Below are positions 48,817-57,500 of a stretch of DNA of 64,000 nt, piece by piece. The stretch is from Paenibacillus typhae (GTDB taxonomy: Bacteria > Bacillota > Bacilli > Paenibacillales > Paenibacillaceae). Each line of letters begins with the position of its first letter. Positions within the stretch are counted from its first letter, which is position 1. Made by a program: the position numbers and the translations under genes. The notes below the pieces were generated by a model. The model did not search any database. It was not told the origin of the DNA and was given only the letters and a program-made list of their open reading frames with translations. The stretch spans positions 186,001 through 250,000 of the forward strand of contig NZ_FNDX01000003.1 in NCBI RefSeq assembly GCF_900099765.1, in the 5' to 3' direction.

Positions 48817-49426
48817 AATTATTATAGCTCCTTTTCAATAGTTTATAGGTTATTGGCAGAATCATCATTACTTGAAGCAGAATTCCCGTGAGCAGTAAAG
48901 CCTTGACCGTGGGGCTTGGAATCACCAGAGCGGTAAATACAATCAGCAGACTGGACCTTGTTGTAGCCCTTCTTAATTTCTCTCTTCTTTCTTTGCCAAG
49001 CAGCGGAAATTTATCTGTATCCGCCGGTGCATACCGGTAAAGCAGCAATGTAGCCAGTAAACCAATGATTCCTACCTGTATGTTGTTGAACCTTATGTAT
49101 TGTTCGCATAAATACGGTATGCCTATGAACATTGCAGTACTTGATATACTGCACATCAAGCTGCTGCTTGCATGGAGGCCAAATGCTGTTTTGCGGATCG
49201 CGAAGTAGGCGCCGTGCATGATTAATGTCTGCCAGAGCAGATGGAACAGGATTGCCGCTCCGTAGACAAGAACCATTTTACTCAGGTTAATCAGCAGCAT
49301 TTCAAATCCCAGCTTCATTTTCAGGTAATCAATGTATTCTCCCTCACGCTCCTTGTTTAATTTCTCGGCCATTTTGCAGGCCAGCGATTCGGTAAATCCC
49401 ATCTTTACTGCTTCTTCAGCTTCCAT
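48788..49426 (-). CDS. agrB: AgrB-like prepeptide-processing cysteine protease
   Basis: 212-aa membrane endopeptidase that cyclises AgrD. Catalytic His and Cys lie in RKTAFGLHASSSLMCSISS, separated by the usual spacing. Four or more membrane helices follow. ATG 49426 has GAGGTG upstream. Together with agrD, agrC and agrA it makes a complete quorum-sensing circuit. Confidence 0.94.
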   Translation of the reverse strand: MEAEEAVKMGFTESLACKMAEKLNKEREGEYIDYLKMKLGFEMLLINLSKMVLVYGAAILFHLLWQTLIMHGAYFAIRKTAFGLHASSSLMCSISSTAMFIGIPYLCEQYIRFNNIQVGIIGLLATLLLYRYAPADTDKFPLLGKERREKLRRATTRSSLLIVFTALVIPSPTVKALLLTGILLQVMMILPITYKLLKRSYNNYENYDAKNV

Positions 49427-49594
49427 CTTATTTGGTCACCTCTCTTGTCCTTTATATTAAACTTTTATTGGAGAGATGAATGATTCAGGCGCAGGATGCC
49501 GCTCACATATAGCAACTGCGAACATAAATGCCGGGGCATGTCCTAAATGTGCCTTTTTTACACGTACCTGTGAAAACGAATACAGCGGCTTGGA

Positions 49595-49643
49595 CAAAAA
49601 AACACCGCCGCTCAACCGGGAAAGTTCCGGGTGCAGCGGCGGC
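49595..49643 (-). terminator. Strong terminator ending the biosynthetic cluster
   Basis: On the minus strand CCGCCGCTGCACCCGGAA...CCGGTTGAGCGGCGG followed by TGTTTTTTT. It isolates the cluster from agrB. The remaining 170 bp to agrB contain weak promoter-like sequence only (TAATAT near 49450). Confidence 0.92.
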
Positions 49644-49671
49644 GGATGAGCGGGCGGGATCATTAAAGGCT

Positions 49672-50346
49672 TCAAGTGTCGATCAGAACCTTCAGGACAT
49701 CGCCCACCTCAATCTTTTGCGGGACGACCAGGCTGCAGATTTCCTGATCGTTTTTCATAAAGGAGTAGCCGGTCAGGAACGGGAAGTTTTTGAAGCAGAC
49801 CTTGAACACCTCCGTACCGAACATGATCTCCGGCCTGATTGCGGAGATTTCATAAATGGAGTAATCCGCGAGCAGCCCCATCTTGAAGGCCTTCCCCAGC
49901 GCTTCCTTGCAGCTGAAGAACATGTAAGCGAAACGGACGGACGAGCCATATCCGGCTATCAGCTCCTTTTCCCCGGTGCTCAGCATTTCTTCAATCGGCA
50001 CCTCCAGCCGGATGGTCTCCATATCAATGCCTACTATATTATCCTTGGAGTAGACAACGGAAAGCACATAGCGCTTGGAATGGCTGAGACCCACCTCGAC
50101 CGGCTGGTCCTTGATAATCGGATAACGCAGGCTTCCATACTCAACGGTGATCCCGCTGAGCTTCCCTTTAAAGGAAGCAGACTGGCTGGCCAGATTTTTT
50201 TTGATCGCATAACGCCCGTACAGAAATTCCCTGCGCCGGCTCTCACTGCAGATATTGCAGTACATTATATACTCTGTAGAGCTTAATATTTCACTGGCCT
50301 CGAAGGCATGCTGCTCCTTCATATCGATCAGGTGCGGACTAATCAT
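49672..50346 (-). CDS. Sfp-type 4'-phosphopantetheinyl transferase
   Basis: 224 aa; activates the carrier domains of this cluster by attaching phosphopantetheine to serine. Family motifs are VGLSHSKRYVLSVVYSK, the magnesium site IVGIDMETIR, and the FFSCKEALGKAFKMG (KEA..K) motif. Start ATG 50346 follows GGGGATGAGG. Its place in the cluster points to dedicated priming of the ACPs and PCP. Confidence 0.93.
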   Translation of the reverse strand: MISPHLIDMKEQHAFEASEILSSTEYIMYCNICSESRRREFLYGRYAIKKNLASQSASFKGKLSGITVEYGSLRYPIIKDQPVEVGLSHSKRYVLSVVYSKDNIVGIDMETIRLEVPIEEMLSTGEKELIAGYGSSVRFAYMFFSCKEALGKAFKMGLLADYSIYEISAIRPEIMFGTEVFKVCFKNFPFLTGYSFMKNDQEICSLVVPQKIEVGDVLKVLIDT

Positions 50347-50358
50347 GGCCTCATCCCC

Positions 50359-51012
50359 TTATCGTTCCCCGGCCTTTGATTTGCGGTGCCAATAATGAAA
50401 CAGCAGCAGGTCCGCTACAAATCCGGCATTGATCAGCAGTATAAAGCTTAAGTAGATGCTCTGTGTAATGGTATGAATCGGATATTTAAACAGGACGCCC
50501 GCTGTAATCAGCAGACTGGCAAGTGCGCTGAGCGGCACGACTCCGGAGCTCCGGTAATGGATTTTGCGGTAAATGCCAAGCATCAGCATCAGAATTCCCG
50601 GCAGAATCAGTGACTCACGCAGCTCGCTGACATCAGGCATCGCCTCTCCGAAGGCATACACGGGGAACCGGATGCAGAGCACAAGTCCCGAAAGAATCAG
50701 CAGGGAATCTATCCATCTGCGGTGTCTGCTCAGGGCAATCGCATACCAGGCCCCGAATACATTCAGATAGGAAAGAGTCACCAGTATGAGCGCTGCCGCT
50801 ATGCTTCCGATGAACCAGTACGTATCCTCCGGGATGAACCGGTCCTTGCCGGTAAAGCGCAGGAACAGGAAGAAAAAGAGGCCTACCGCCAGCAGCTTCA
50901 CTCCCCAGTAGGCCCTCATACCTGCACTGAACAGGCTGCGGAAGGCCTTATTTTCCCCGGGGGCACTGAAGCCGTATTTACGGTACAAAAAATCATAGAT
51001 AGTTCGCTGCAT
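50359..51012 (-). CDS. Polytopic membrane protein of unknown function
   Basis: 217 aa from ATG 51012 (GAGAGG 6 nt upstream), overlapping the A-PCP gene by 20 bp. Six predicted membrane helices; the cytosolic N-terminus is MQRTIYDFLYRKYGFSAPGENKAF. No family is recognised. Its location suggests export, self-protection or membrane anchoring related to the product, but this is not shown. Confidence 0.75.
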   Translation of the reverse strand: MQRTIYDFLYRKYGFSAPGENKAFRSLFSAGMRAYWGVKLLAVGLFFFLFLRFTGKDRFIPEDTYWFIGSIAAALILVTLSYLNVFGAWYAIALSRHRRWIDSLLILSGLVLCIRFPVYAFGEAMPDVSELRESLILPGILMLMLGIYRKIHYRSSGVVPLSALASLLITAGVLFKYPIHTITQSIYLSFILLINAGFVADLLLFHYWHRKSKAGER

Positions 51013-52600
51013 AATGTTCCTCTCCCAGCATATTGGATAATTGCTCGATGGACGGGTGCTCAAAGACATCAAAGAAGCTGATATCGGCATTGAACCTCTG
51101 GTTAATCTCACGGGCGATTTCCCACACTGTCACGGAATCGATTCCCTGTTCAAATATGTTCGTCTGCTCATTCAGGGCCGCGCCGGGCAGGTATTGCTGG
51201 AGAATCTGGGCAAGCTTTTTGTTTTTGCTGAGAAAATGCTGTTCATATAACGCCCTTGTATCTGTTTTACCGTTGGCGGTCAGCGGAATCTCCTGCACAT
51301 ATACAATCCTGGACGGAAGCATGTACATCGGCAGCAGCTGCTTCAATACCTGGCCGAGCTGCTCGGAGCGGGTGGTGATTGCCAGGTAGATCTTTTTCTC
51401 GCGGACAAAGGCATGGCAGTTCCGGATGCCCTGGGCACGGACGGTATATTCGATCTCCTGCAGGTCAATCCGGTAGCCGTTGATTTTCACCTGGGTGTCC
51501 TTCCGTCCCAGATAGACGATTTTGCCCTCTTCGTTCAGCCGGACAAGATCTCCGGTCTTATAGACATCCCGGCCCTGCCACCGGATAAAAGCCTCGTTCG
51601 TCTTCTCGGGATTGCCCAGATAACCGATCGCTACCCCTTGCCCCCCGGCATACAGCTCCCCTTCGACCGCACTCTCCCCGCTTTCATTCACAATAAATGT
51701 CTGCGTTCCATGAACCGGCGTACCGATGGCGATCTCCTTCATCACGCTGCCCTGCTCCATAACATCCAGGGTCGTAAACACCGTATTCTCCGTGGGCCCA
51801 TAGCCGTTGACGACAGTGGTATACTTCAGCACCTCATTGACATGGGACAGGCTGAGCTGCTCACCGCCGACAATGACCCGGGAGAGGCTGCGGAACATTT
51901 CCGGCTTCTTGTCCACCCAGAAGTTAAACAGGGAGCAGGTGATCCACATGACGTCGATTCCCTGGCTGATCCGTTTTTCCACATGATAGATATTCAGAAT
52001 TTCGGTTTTGGATAACAGTGAAATGGTCATCCCGGACAGCAGCCCGCCCCAGATTTCAATAATGGAAGCATCAAATTCCAGCGGACTGATGTGGGAGATG
52101 GTCTTCTCCGGTGAGAGTCCGAGCCGTTCATCGCCCAGCAGGCGGAGGACACCCCGGTCGGGAATGCCGACTGCTTTGGGTGTGGACGTTGTTCCCGAAG
52201 TGAACACAATATAGCAGAGCTGCTCCGCAGAACGGGCGGGAAAATCCCAGATGTCTTCGAGCAGAGGATCAGGCTGCAGCACTTCATTGATGGTGGCCTT
52301 GACCTGAATCGTACTGCGCATCGTCTGCTTCCGGCTGTCCGGATAGTCCTTGTTGATTACGGTATAGGCGGCTCCCGCCTTCAGCACCGCGACCATGGCC
52401 GCAATGGCCTCAATACTGCGCTCCAGCTCAATCGCCACCACATCATGAGCCTGGATGCCCTGCTTCTGGAGCTGCCGCAAATAGACATTGGACAGTGCAT
52501 TGAGTCCGCCGTAAGTAATGGAACGGCTGCTCTCCGTAATAGCCGTCTTATCCCTGAAAGTCTGCATATTGCCCACTAAACTGCTTAGTATATTGTTCAT
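50993..52600 (-). CDS. Adenylation-PCP didomain (valine-like code), no condensation domain
   Basis: 535 aa. AMP-binding core YIVFTSGTTSTPKAVGI, FDASIIEIW, NGYGPTEN, LYKTGDL-like VYKTGDLVRL, and LTANGKTD (K445). The ten pocket residues read D177 A178 I181 W219 I243 G245 G266 V274 F275 K445, close to the valine code DAFWIGGTFK. The carrier domain at about 465-530 has the phosphopantetheine serine S489 in FEQGIDSV rather than the usual LGGDS. Start ATG 52600 overlaps the thioesterase stop by 4 bp. Confidence 0.92.
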   Translation of the reverse strand: MNNILSSLVGNMQTFRDKTAITESSRSITYGGLNALSNVYLRQLQKQGIQAHDVVAIELERSIEAIAAMVAVLKAGAAYTVINKDYPDSRKQTMRSTIQVKATINEVLQPDPLLEDIWDFPARSAEQLCYIVFTSGTTSTPKAVGIPDRGVLRLLGDERLGLSPEKTISHISPLEFDASIIEIWGGLLSGMTISLLSKTEILNIYHVEKRISQGIDVMWITCSLFNFWVDKKPEMFRSLSRVIVGGEQLSLSHVNEVLKYTTVVNGYGPTENTVFTTLDVMEQGSVMKEIAIGTPVHGTQTFIVNESGESAVEGELYAGGQGVAIGYLGNPEKTNEAFIRWQGRDVYKTGDLVRLNEEGKIVYLGRKDTQVKINGYRIDLQEIEYTVRAQGIRNCHAFVREKKIYLAITTRSEQLGQVLKQLLPMYMLPSRIVYVQEIPLTANGKTDTRALYEQHFLSKNKKLAQILQQYLPGAALNEQTNIFEQGIDSVTVWEIAREINQRFNADISFFDVFEHPSIEQLSNMLGEEHYAANYL

Positions 52601-53340
52601 TGCCCGTTTCCCCCTTTGAATCGGCTCGTCTGGCCGGCTGTAATGAAGCTGATAATGTGGCTGTAGACCTGCTGCTCGAACTCGTAGTAAAAGAAATGTC
52701 CGCCCGGATAGGTGTGCAAGGAAACCTCCTGCCCGGACAGGTCGCCCCAGTTCTGAACTGCGGTGACCGAACGGTCCTCAAGCCCCTGAAAGACTGCGAT
52801 CCGGACATCTGCCCCGAACCTGCGGCAGCGGTACTGGTTATCCAGGTTATAGCGGTTCACTGCTGTAATATCGCTCCGCAGAGCCGGCAGGAACAGCTCT
52901 CTCATCTGCCGGGAGTCGAACTGCCCCTCCTTGATCAGGCCGTAAATCCGGCAGCGCTCAAGCAGCGCATCATCGTCCGGCTCCTCTTCATCGACCGCTT
53001 CAATCCGGTGCGGCGGAGTGGCTGCCATGAACAACAGCCTGCTTACAGGGTAGCCGGAGTCCAGCAGTGCATGGGCAAGCTCATAGGCAATCAGGGAGCC
53101 CATACTGTAGCCCAGCAGCATCAGCTCCTCCCCGGGGTCCAGAGACTGCCGCAGCGTTGACAGCAGATCAGCGGTAATCTCCCGGATGGAGCTTAAAGGC
53201 CTGCCGGAGAATCTTCTGCCGTGTCCCGGATATTCCAGGGACAGGACCGTCAGCTCCGGGTAACCCGCCTGGAGCTGCTTCTGCAGCCCGGCGAACACAT
53301 TGACATGGGCACCGGCATACGGGAGGAGGATCAGCTTCAT
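52597..53340 (-). CDS. Type II thioesterase
   Basis: 247-aa alpha/beta hydrolase that clears stalled or mis-primed carriers. Nucleophile S79 in LLGYSMGSLIAYELAH, Asp189 in GLEDRSVTAV and His215 in YPGGHFFYY complete the triad. ATG 53340 has GGAGGAGG upstream and overlaps the KS-like gene by 4 bp. Confidence 0.95.
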   Translation of the reverse strand: MKLILLPYAGAHVNVFAGLQKQLQAGYPELTVLSLEYPGHGRRFSGRPLSSIREITADLLSTLRQSLDPGEELMLLGYSMGSLIAYELAHALLDSGYPVSRLLFMAATPPHRIEAVDEEEPDDDALLERCRIYGLIKEGQFDSRQMRELFLPALRSDITAVNRYNLDNQYRCRRFGADVRIAVFQGLEDRSVTAVQNWGDLSGQEVSLHTYPGGHFFYYEFEQQVYSHIISFITAGQTSRFKGGNGQ

Positions 53341-54572
53341 CGTCCGGCACCTCCTCCGGACCATGCGCCGGCTTCCTCCAGCTGGAGCAGCAGGCTGTAG
53401 CAGTTGCCGTGCATCGAATACAGCACCGACGCGAACAGCCCGAAATCACCGGGACTGCTGCTCCACTGCTCCCCGCCGATAGTCCCGATATAAGCATTCG
53501 GCCTGGATATTTCCCGTCCCGGCAGTTTACTGTGCGTGCGGCGGGCATCCAGCAGACGGCAGACACCGGTCAAGCCGTAGTAGCCCACGATATAATGGAT
53601 ATCCTCCTTCAGGAAGCCGCCCCTCATGTTCCTGTAGGATTTCTGCAGAGCCTTCAGGCAGGAGAACTCTGCCGTATCATCAATCTCATTGCCGCGGCCG
53701 TACAGCTCCAGAAAAAGTTCTGCCTCAGGAGATACCCCGGCCTTCTCCAGCGACCGGCTCACCAGCTTCTTCACCGCAGTCCGGTTAACCACCGGATTGC
53801 CCATGCTTCCGGCGGAGATATCCCTGATCTCGGCCAGAATAACATCACCGTCCGCCAGGGCCAGCTCCCGCTCCTTCAGCAGGAAGACGGCTCCGCCTTC
53901 CGAAAAGTAACGTCCCGAAGCCCCTTCTTCAAACGGCTCCGTATAGCGTTCAGCACCCGTTCCGAACTGGGACAGCTCATACGGTACCGGGAAGGTAACG
54001 GCACTCGCTCCCCCCGTCAGGGCGGTATCGAACTCCCCTTTGCGGATTTTGGCGTAGGCGCTGTACATGGAGCTGATTCCCGAGGTGGAGGCCTCGCTGA
54101 TCAGCTGGACGGCAGGGGTGCAGCCCGGCTGCAGCAGCTTCAGGTAGCCCAGCGGATCAATAAGCTTCACAGCATGCCGGAAGTCTTCCCCTTCTACGCC
54201 CATCAAGGCGTATTTGGACAGGATATCCGTCTGGGCAGTGCCGACGGAGACAAGCAGGCTGTTCTTAGGGCCCAGCTTGTTCCGGTCAGCCAGCGTCTGC
54301 ATCAGGCTGAGTGTAATCCGTTCGCTGGACAGCAGGAATCTGCTGTCCGCCTGCGGCACATGCTCCAGCCTGAAGCGTTCTTCGACTGAGGGATAGAATA
54401 TACCGTCGAAGCAGGACACCTCTGCCTGCTCCCGGTTGTAGCTGCGTGCAAGCTCCTGCATGCGCTGCTCCCAGACTGCGTCTTTACGCCGGATCAGCTC
54501 TTCAGGGCTCCCCGATTCGCGGTTCGGGTAATCACAGATATAATCGACGATAACGACTCTGCGGTCATCCAT
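53337..54572 (-). CDS. Stand-alone ketosynthase homologue lacking the catalytic triad
   Basis: 411 aa from ATG 54572 (GGAGG upstream), overlapping the PKS end by 8 bp. The fold is thiolase-like, but ungapped alignment to the neighbouring KS shows the Cys of DTACSSS replaced by S162 (in SEASTSGISS), the His of HGTGT by Y291 (YGRGNEI), and the His of NIGH by Y327 (KEDIHYIVG). It should not form C-C bonds. By analogy with chain-length factors it could partner a KS, act as a gatekeeper, or bind the growing chain; none of these is shown. Confidence 0.88.
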   Translation of the reverse strand: MDDRRVVIVDYICDYPNRESGSPEELIRRKDAVWEQRMQELARSYNREQAEVSCFDGIFYPSVEERFRLEHVPQADSRFLLSSERITLSLMQTLADRNKLGPKNSLLVSVGTAQTDILSKYALMGVEGEDFRHAVKLIDPLGYLKLLQPGCTPAVQLISEASTSGISSMYSAYAKIRKGEFDTALTGGASAVTFPVPYELSQFGTGAERYTEPFEEGASGRYFSEGGAVFLLKERELALADGDVILAEIRDISAGSMGNPVVNRTAVKKLVSRSLEKAGVSPEAELFLELYGRGNEIDDTAEFSCLKALQKSYRNMRGGFLKEDIHYIVGYYGLTGVCRLLDARRTHSKLPGREISRPNAYIGTIGGEQWSSSPGDFGLFASVLYSMHGNCYSLLLQLEEAGAWSGGGAGR

Positions 54573-57500
54573 TGGCTTCCTCCAGCAGGTCTCTGACGTA
54601 TTGGCTGAGCTGGGTAATGGTCGGATAAATGAACACATCCGCAACTTCGATATCAATCTTGAACTGCTCCGCCACCGGACCATAGATGCCGAAGGCTTTG
54701 AGCGAGTCGCCTCCCAGATCCGTGAAGCTCTTGTTCACATCAATCTCGTTGCGGTCAAGCACCGAGGCGAACACAACCGTAATAAATTGCTCCACTTCAT
54801 CCTGGCTTTCAGTGCCGGTGATCTTTAAAGCGGAATACTCCTTAATCTGAATGCCGGCAGCCTCTTCCGCTGCTGCATCCGCTGCAGGAGCGGGAGCTGC
54901 AGTGCCCGCATACTGCTCAGGCAGGCGGATGTATCCGCCCAGGTATTCGGCAGTCTTGGCTTTGTTGAATTCACCGGCGATTACCTTGCCAAACCGCTTG
55001 TCCAGCGAGAGCCGGATGTACTCTCTTCCAGCTGCCGACGGGAGCGACTTCATCAGCAGCTGACCGTCTGCTGCAGCCAGATCTCCAAACTGGAGCGCCA
55101 TTCCGGTCTCTTTCCAGCCGGGCCACTGCACCGTAGTCGTTGCCTCGTCCCGGAAGCCTTCAAGAAAAGCATTGGCGAAGGTGTAGGAGAACTGGCCGGC
55201 CGACCCGGCGATGGTCGTCATGGAGGAGCTGGCAATGAAGAACTTCAGGGGCTGCCCGGCCAGATACTTGCGCAGCAGCAGCGTTCCCGTTACCTTGGGG
55301 GAGGCTACGGCAAGAAACTCCTGTTCCGATTTCGTGAACAGCATGCCCTCCTCCGGCAAGCCTGCCAGATGAACAACCCCGGAGATGGTCTCTGTACCTG
55401 CCAGAGCGCCGATGACCTGCTTAACCTGCTCCTCATCCGCCAGATCACAGCTGTGGAAGGTTACATCGGCCCCTTTGCCCAGTACCTGGTTCATGCGGTT
55501 CAGCCTGTCAGACTCCTGTTCGGTCAAGGAAGTCTGGGCCTGCAGTACAGACCAGGCATCCCTGCGTCCCAGAACCGCAATGTGCAGCCCCGGCTGGCGC
55601 TCCAGCAGAACATCGATGTACTCAAGCCCGATACCGCCGTACCCTCCGGTAACAATGACACAGTCTCCCTCACCCAGCTGAAGCCCCGAATCCTCAGGCA
55701 GCTTGACAACCTCCGTTAACGCTTCCTCATACAGCCGGTTCCCTTCATACAGCAGCTTGAGGCCGTTCAGCTGCTCCTGCCCGGCGATGGCCAGGATGGT
55801 TCCCAGATCGAATACCTTCATGTTCAGCATCTGCGTCTTAAAGCCGGTATTCTCCAGTCCCGGAACTCTTCCGGAGCTCAGCAGGGAGTAGTTCAGCGGA
55901 TTAAGCGCGGAGTCTGCCTTCAGGGCAAATCCGTTATCCGCAAGGAACACTACCGTTCCGCCGCGCTTGACCAGTGACGGCACCTGCTTGGCGAAATGGA
56001 AGTAATGCAGCATCTCCTCTTCTATGCTGCCGCTGTCAGGCACGTCGGCTTCATACCAGGGGGCATAGATAACGATGTCATACTTGCTGTCTGGCTTGAA
56101 GGCAGTGATTCCGCTATAATCCAGCAGCTCCACTCCTTCCTGCTGTTCAGCCGCGGCAAGCTCCAATGCCTGCCCGTTGCCGATAACCAGGACGGACTTG
56201 CCGGCGGCAGCTGCGGCTGTCTCAGGCAGGCGGAAAGCGGAAGGGCTCCAGCCCACTTCGTGCAGATGAGGCTTGAAATAGGCATTGGCGAAGGCCTTCA
56301 TCACATATTTGTCCAGATACGCGATCCTCTCTCCGGCTTCGTTATAGACAGTTACGTTGCCCGAGATAACCTCATGGTCCCCTGCAGTATCGTAGAGGAG
56401 CTCTGTCCGCGAATAAATACGGCTGGTGAACGGTTTGCCGGTGTAGATAAATTTGCCGTAGGACAGGGGAAGGTAGCTTTTGCCGCGGGCCTGGGCACGC
56501 TCATATACCATTGCGCCGAGTATCCCGTCCAGCAGGGAAGGATGCAGATGGAAGGCATTCAGATCGCCTGCATAATGTTCGTGAAGCGTCAGGGACAGCA
56601 GGATCTCAGAACCGGACGGGCGGGCCAGACGAAAGTTTTGCTTGGCAAAATCCCAGCGTCCCTTGAAAAAGCTGTTCTCTTCCGAGCCGAAATTCGCAGT
56701 CTGCAGCTGCTGCTCGAACATAGTGCTTATCTCCGCAGCCTCTGCCGTCTCCATCCCCGGCTCTGCCGCCTTAATCGTGAAGGAGGCATGTGTCACATAG
56801 TTGTTCATGTCTTGGTTCTCGTAGGAGAAAACCTCAACCTCCAGCTGTCCGGAGGACGGCTTGCCTACCTGGATCTGAAACTCCCGGTGAGTATCCTCAA
56901 GCTGGATCAGATTTTTGAAATACAGCTTCTCCAGCTGGAATGCGGGAGTACCAAAGTAGAGCACGGCCAGCTCGGCCGCCAGCTGCGTATAGGTCGTCCC
57001 GGAGAAGGTCCGCTGGCCGCCGATCCGGTGATCGTCTACAAACCAGTCGTCCGGCGACAGCTGTACAGAATAGACGTCGGACCGCCCTGTCTTCAGGGTC
57101 TGCTTGCGGATCAGCGTTGAGGCAACAGGCAGACTGGGGCCGGAATTGGTGTAAATATTATGCTTTCTGACATTTGCCCAGAGCACTTCCCGTTTGAACT
57201 CATAGGTCGGCAGGGAGAGTGTAATCCCGCCGCGGTACGGATACAGCTCCAGCGCCTGGCTGTAGCCGTCCAGATACAGCTGAATCAGCTCGCTTGTCAG
57301 GTACTGGTCGTAGCCGGTTTTGAGGCGGTGCTGCATCAGCTTTCTCATGTCAGCTGTAATCTCGCGGAGCTCTCCCTGGAAGATTCCGTCCGCAGGCTGG
57401 CCGCCGGCCAGAACCCGGGCTGCTGTACGCAGCTTGCTGATAAATTCATCAAAGGTAGCTGCTTCAAAGCCGATTCCGATTTTAAAATGATTCCGTTTAT

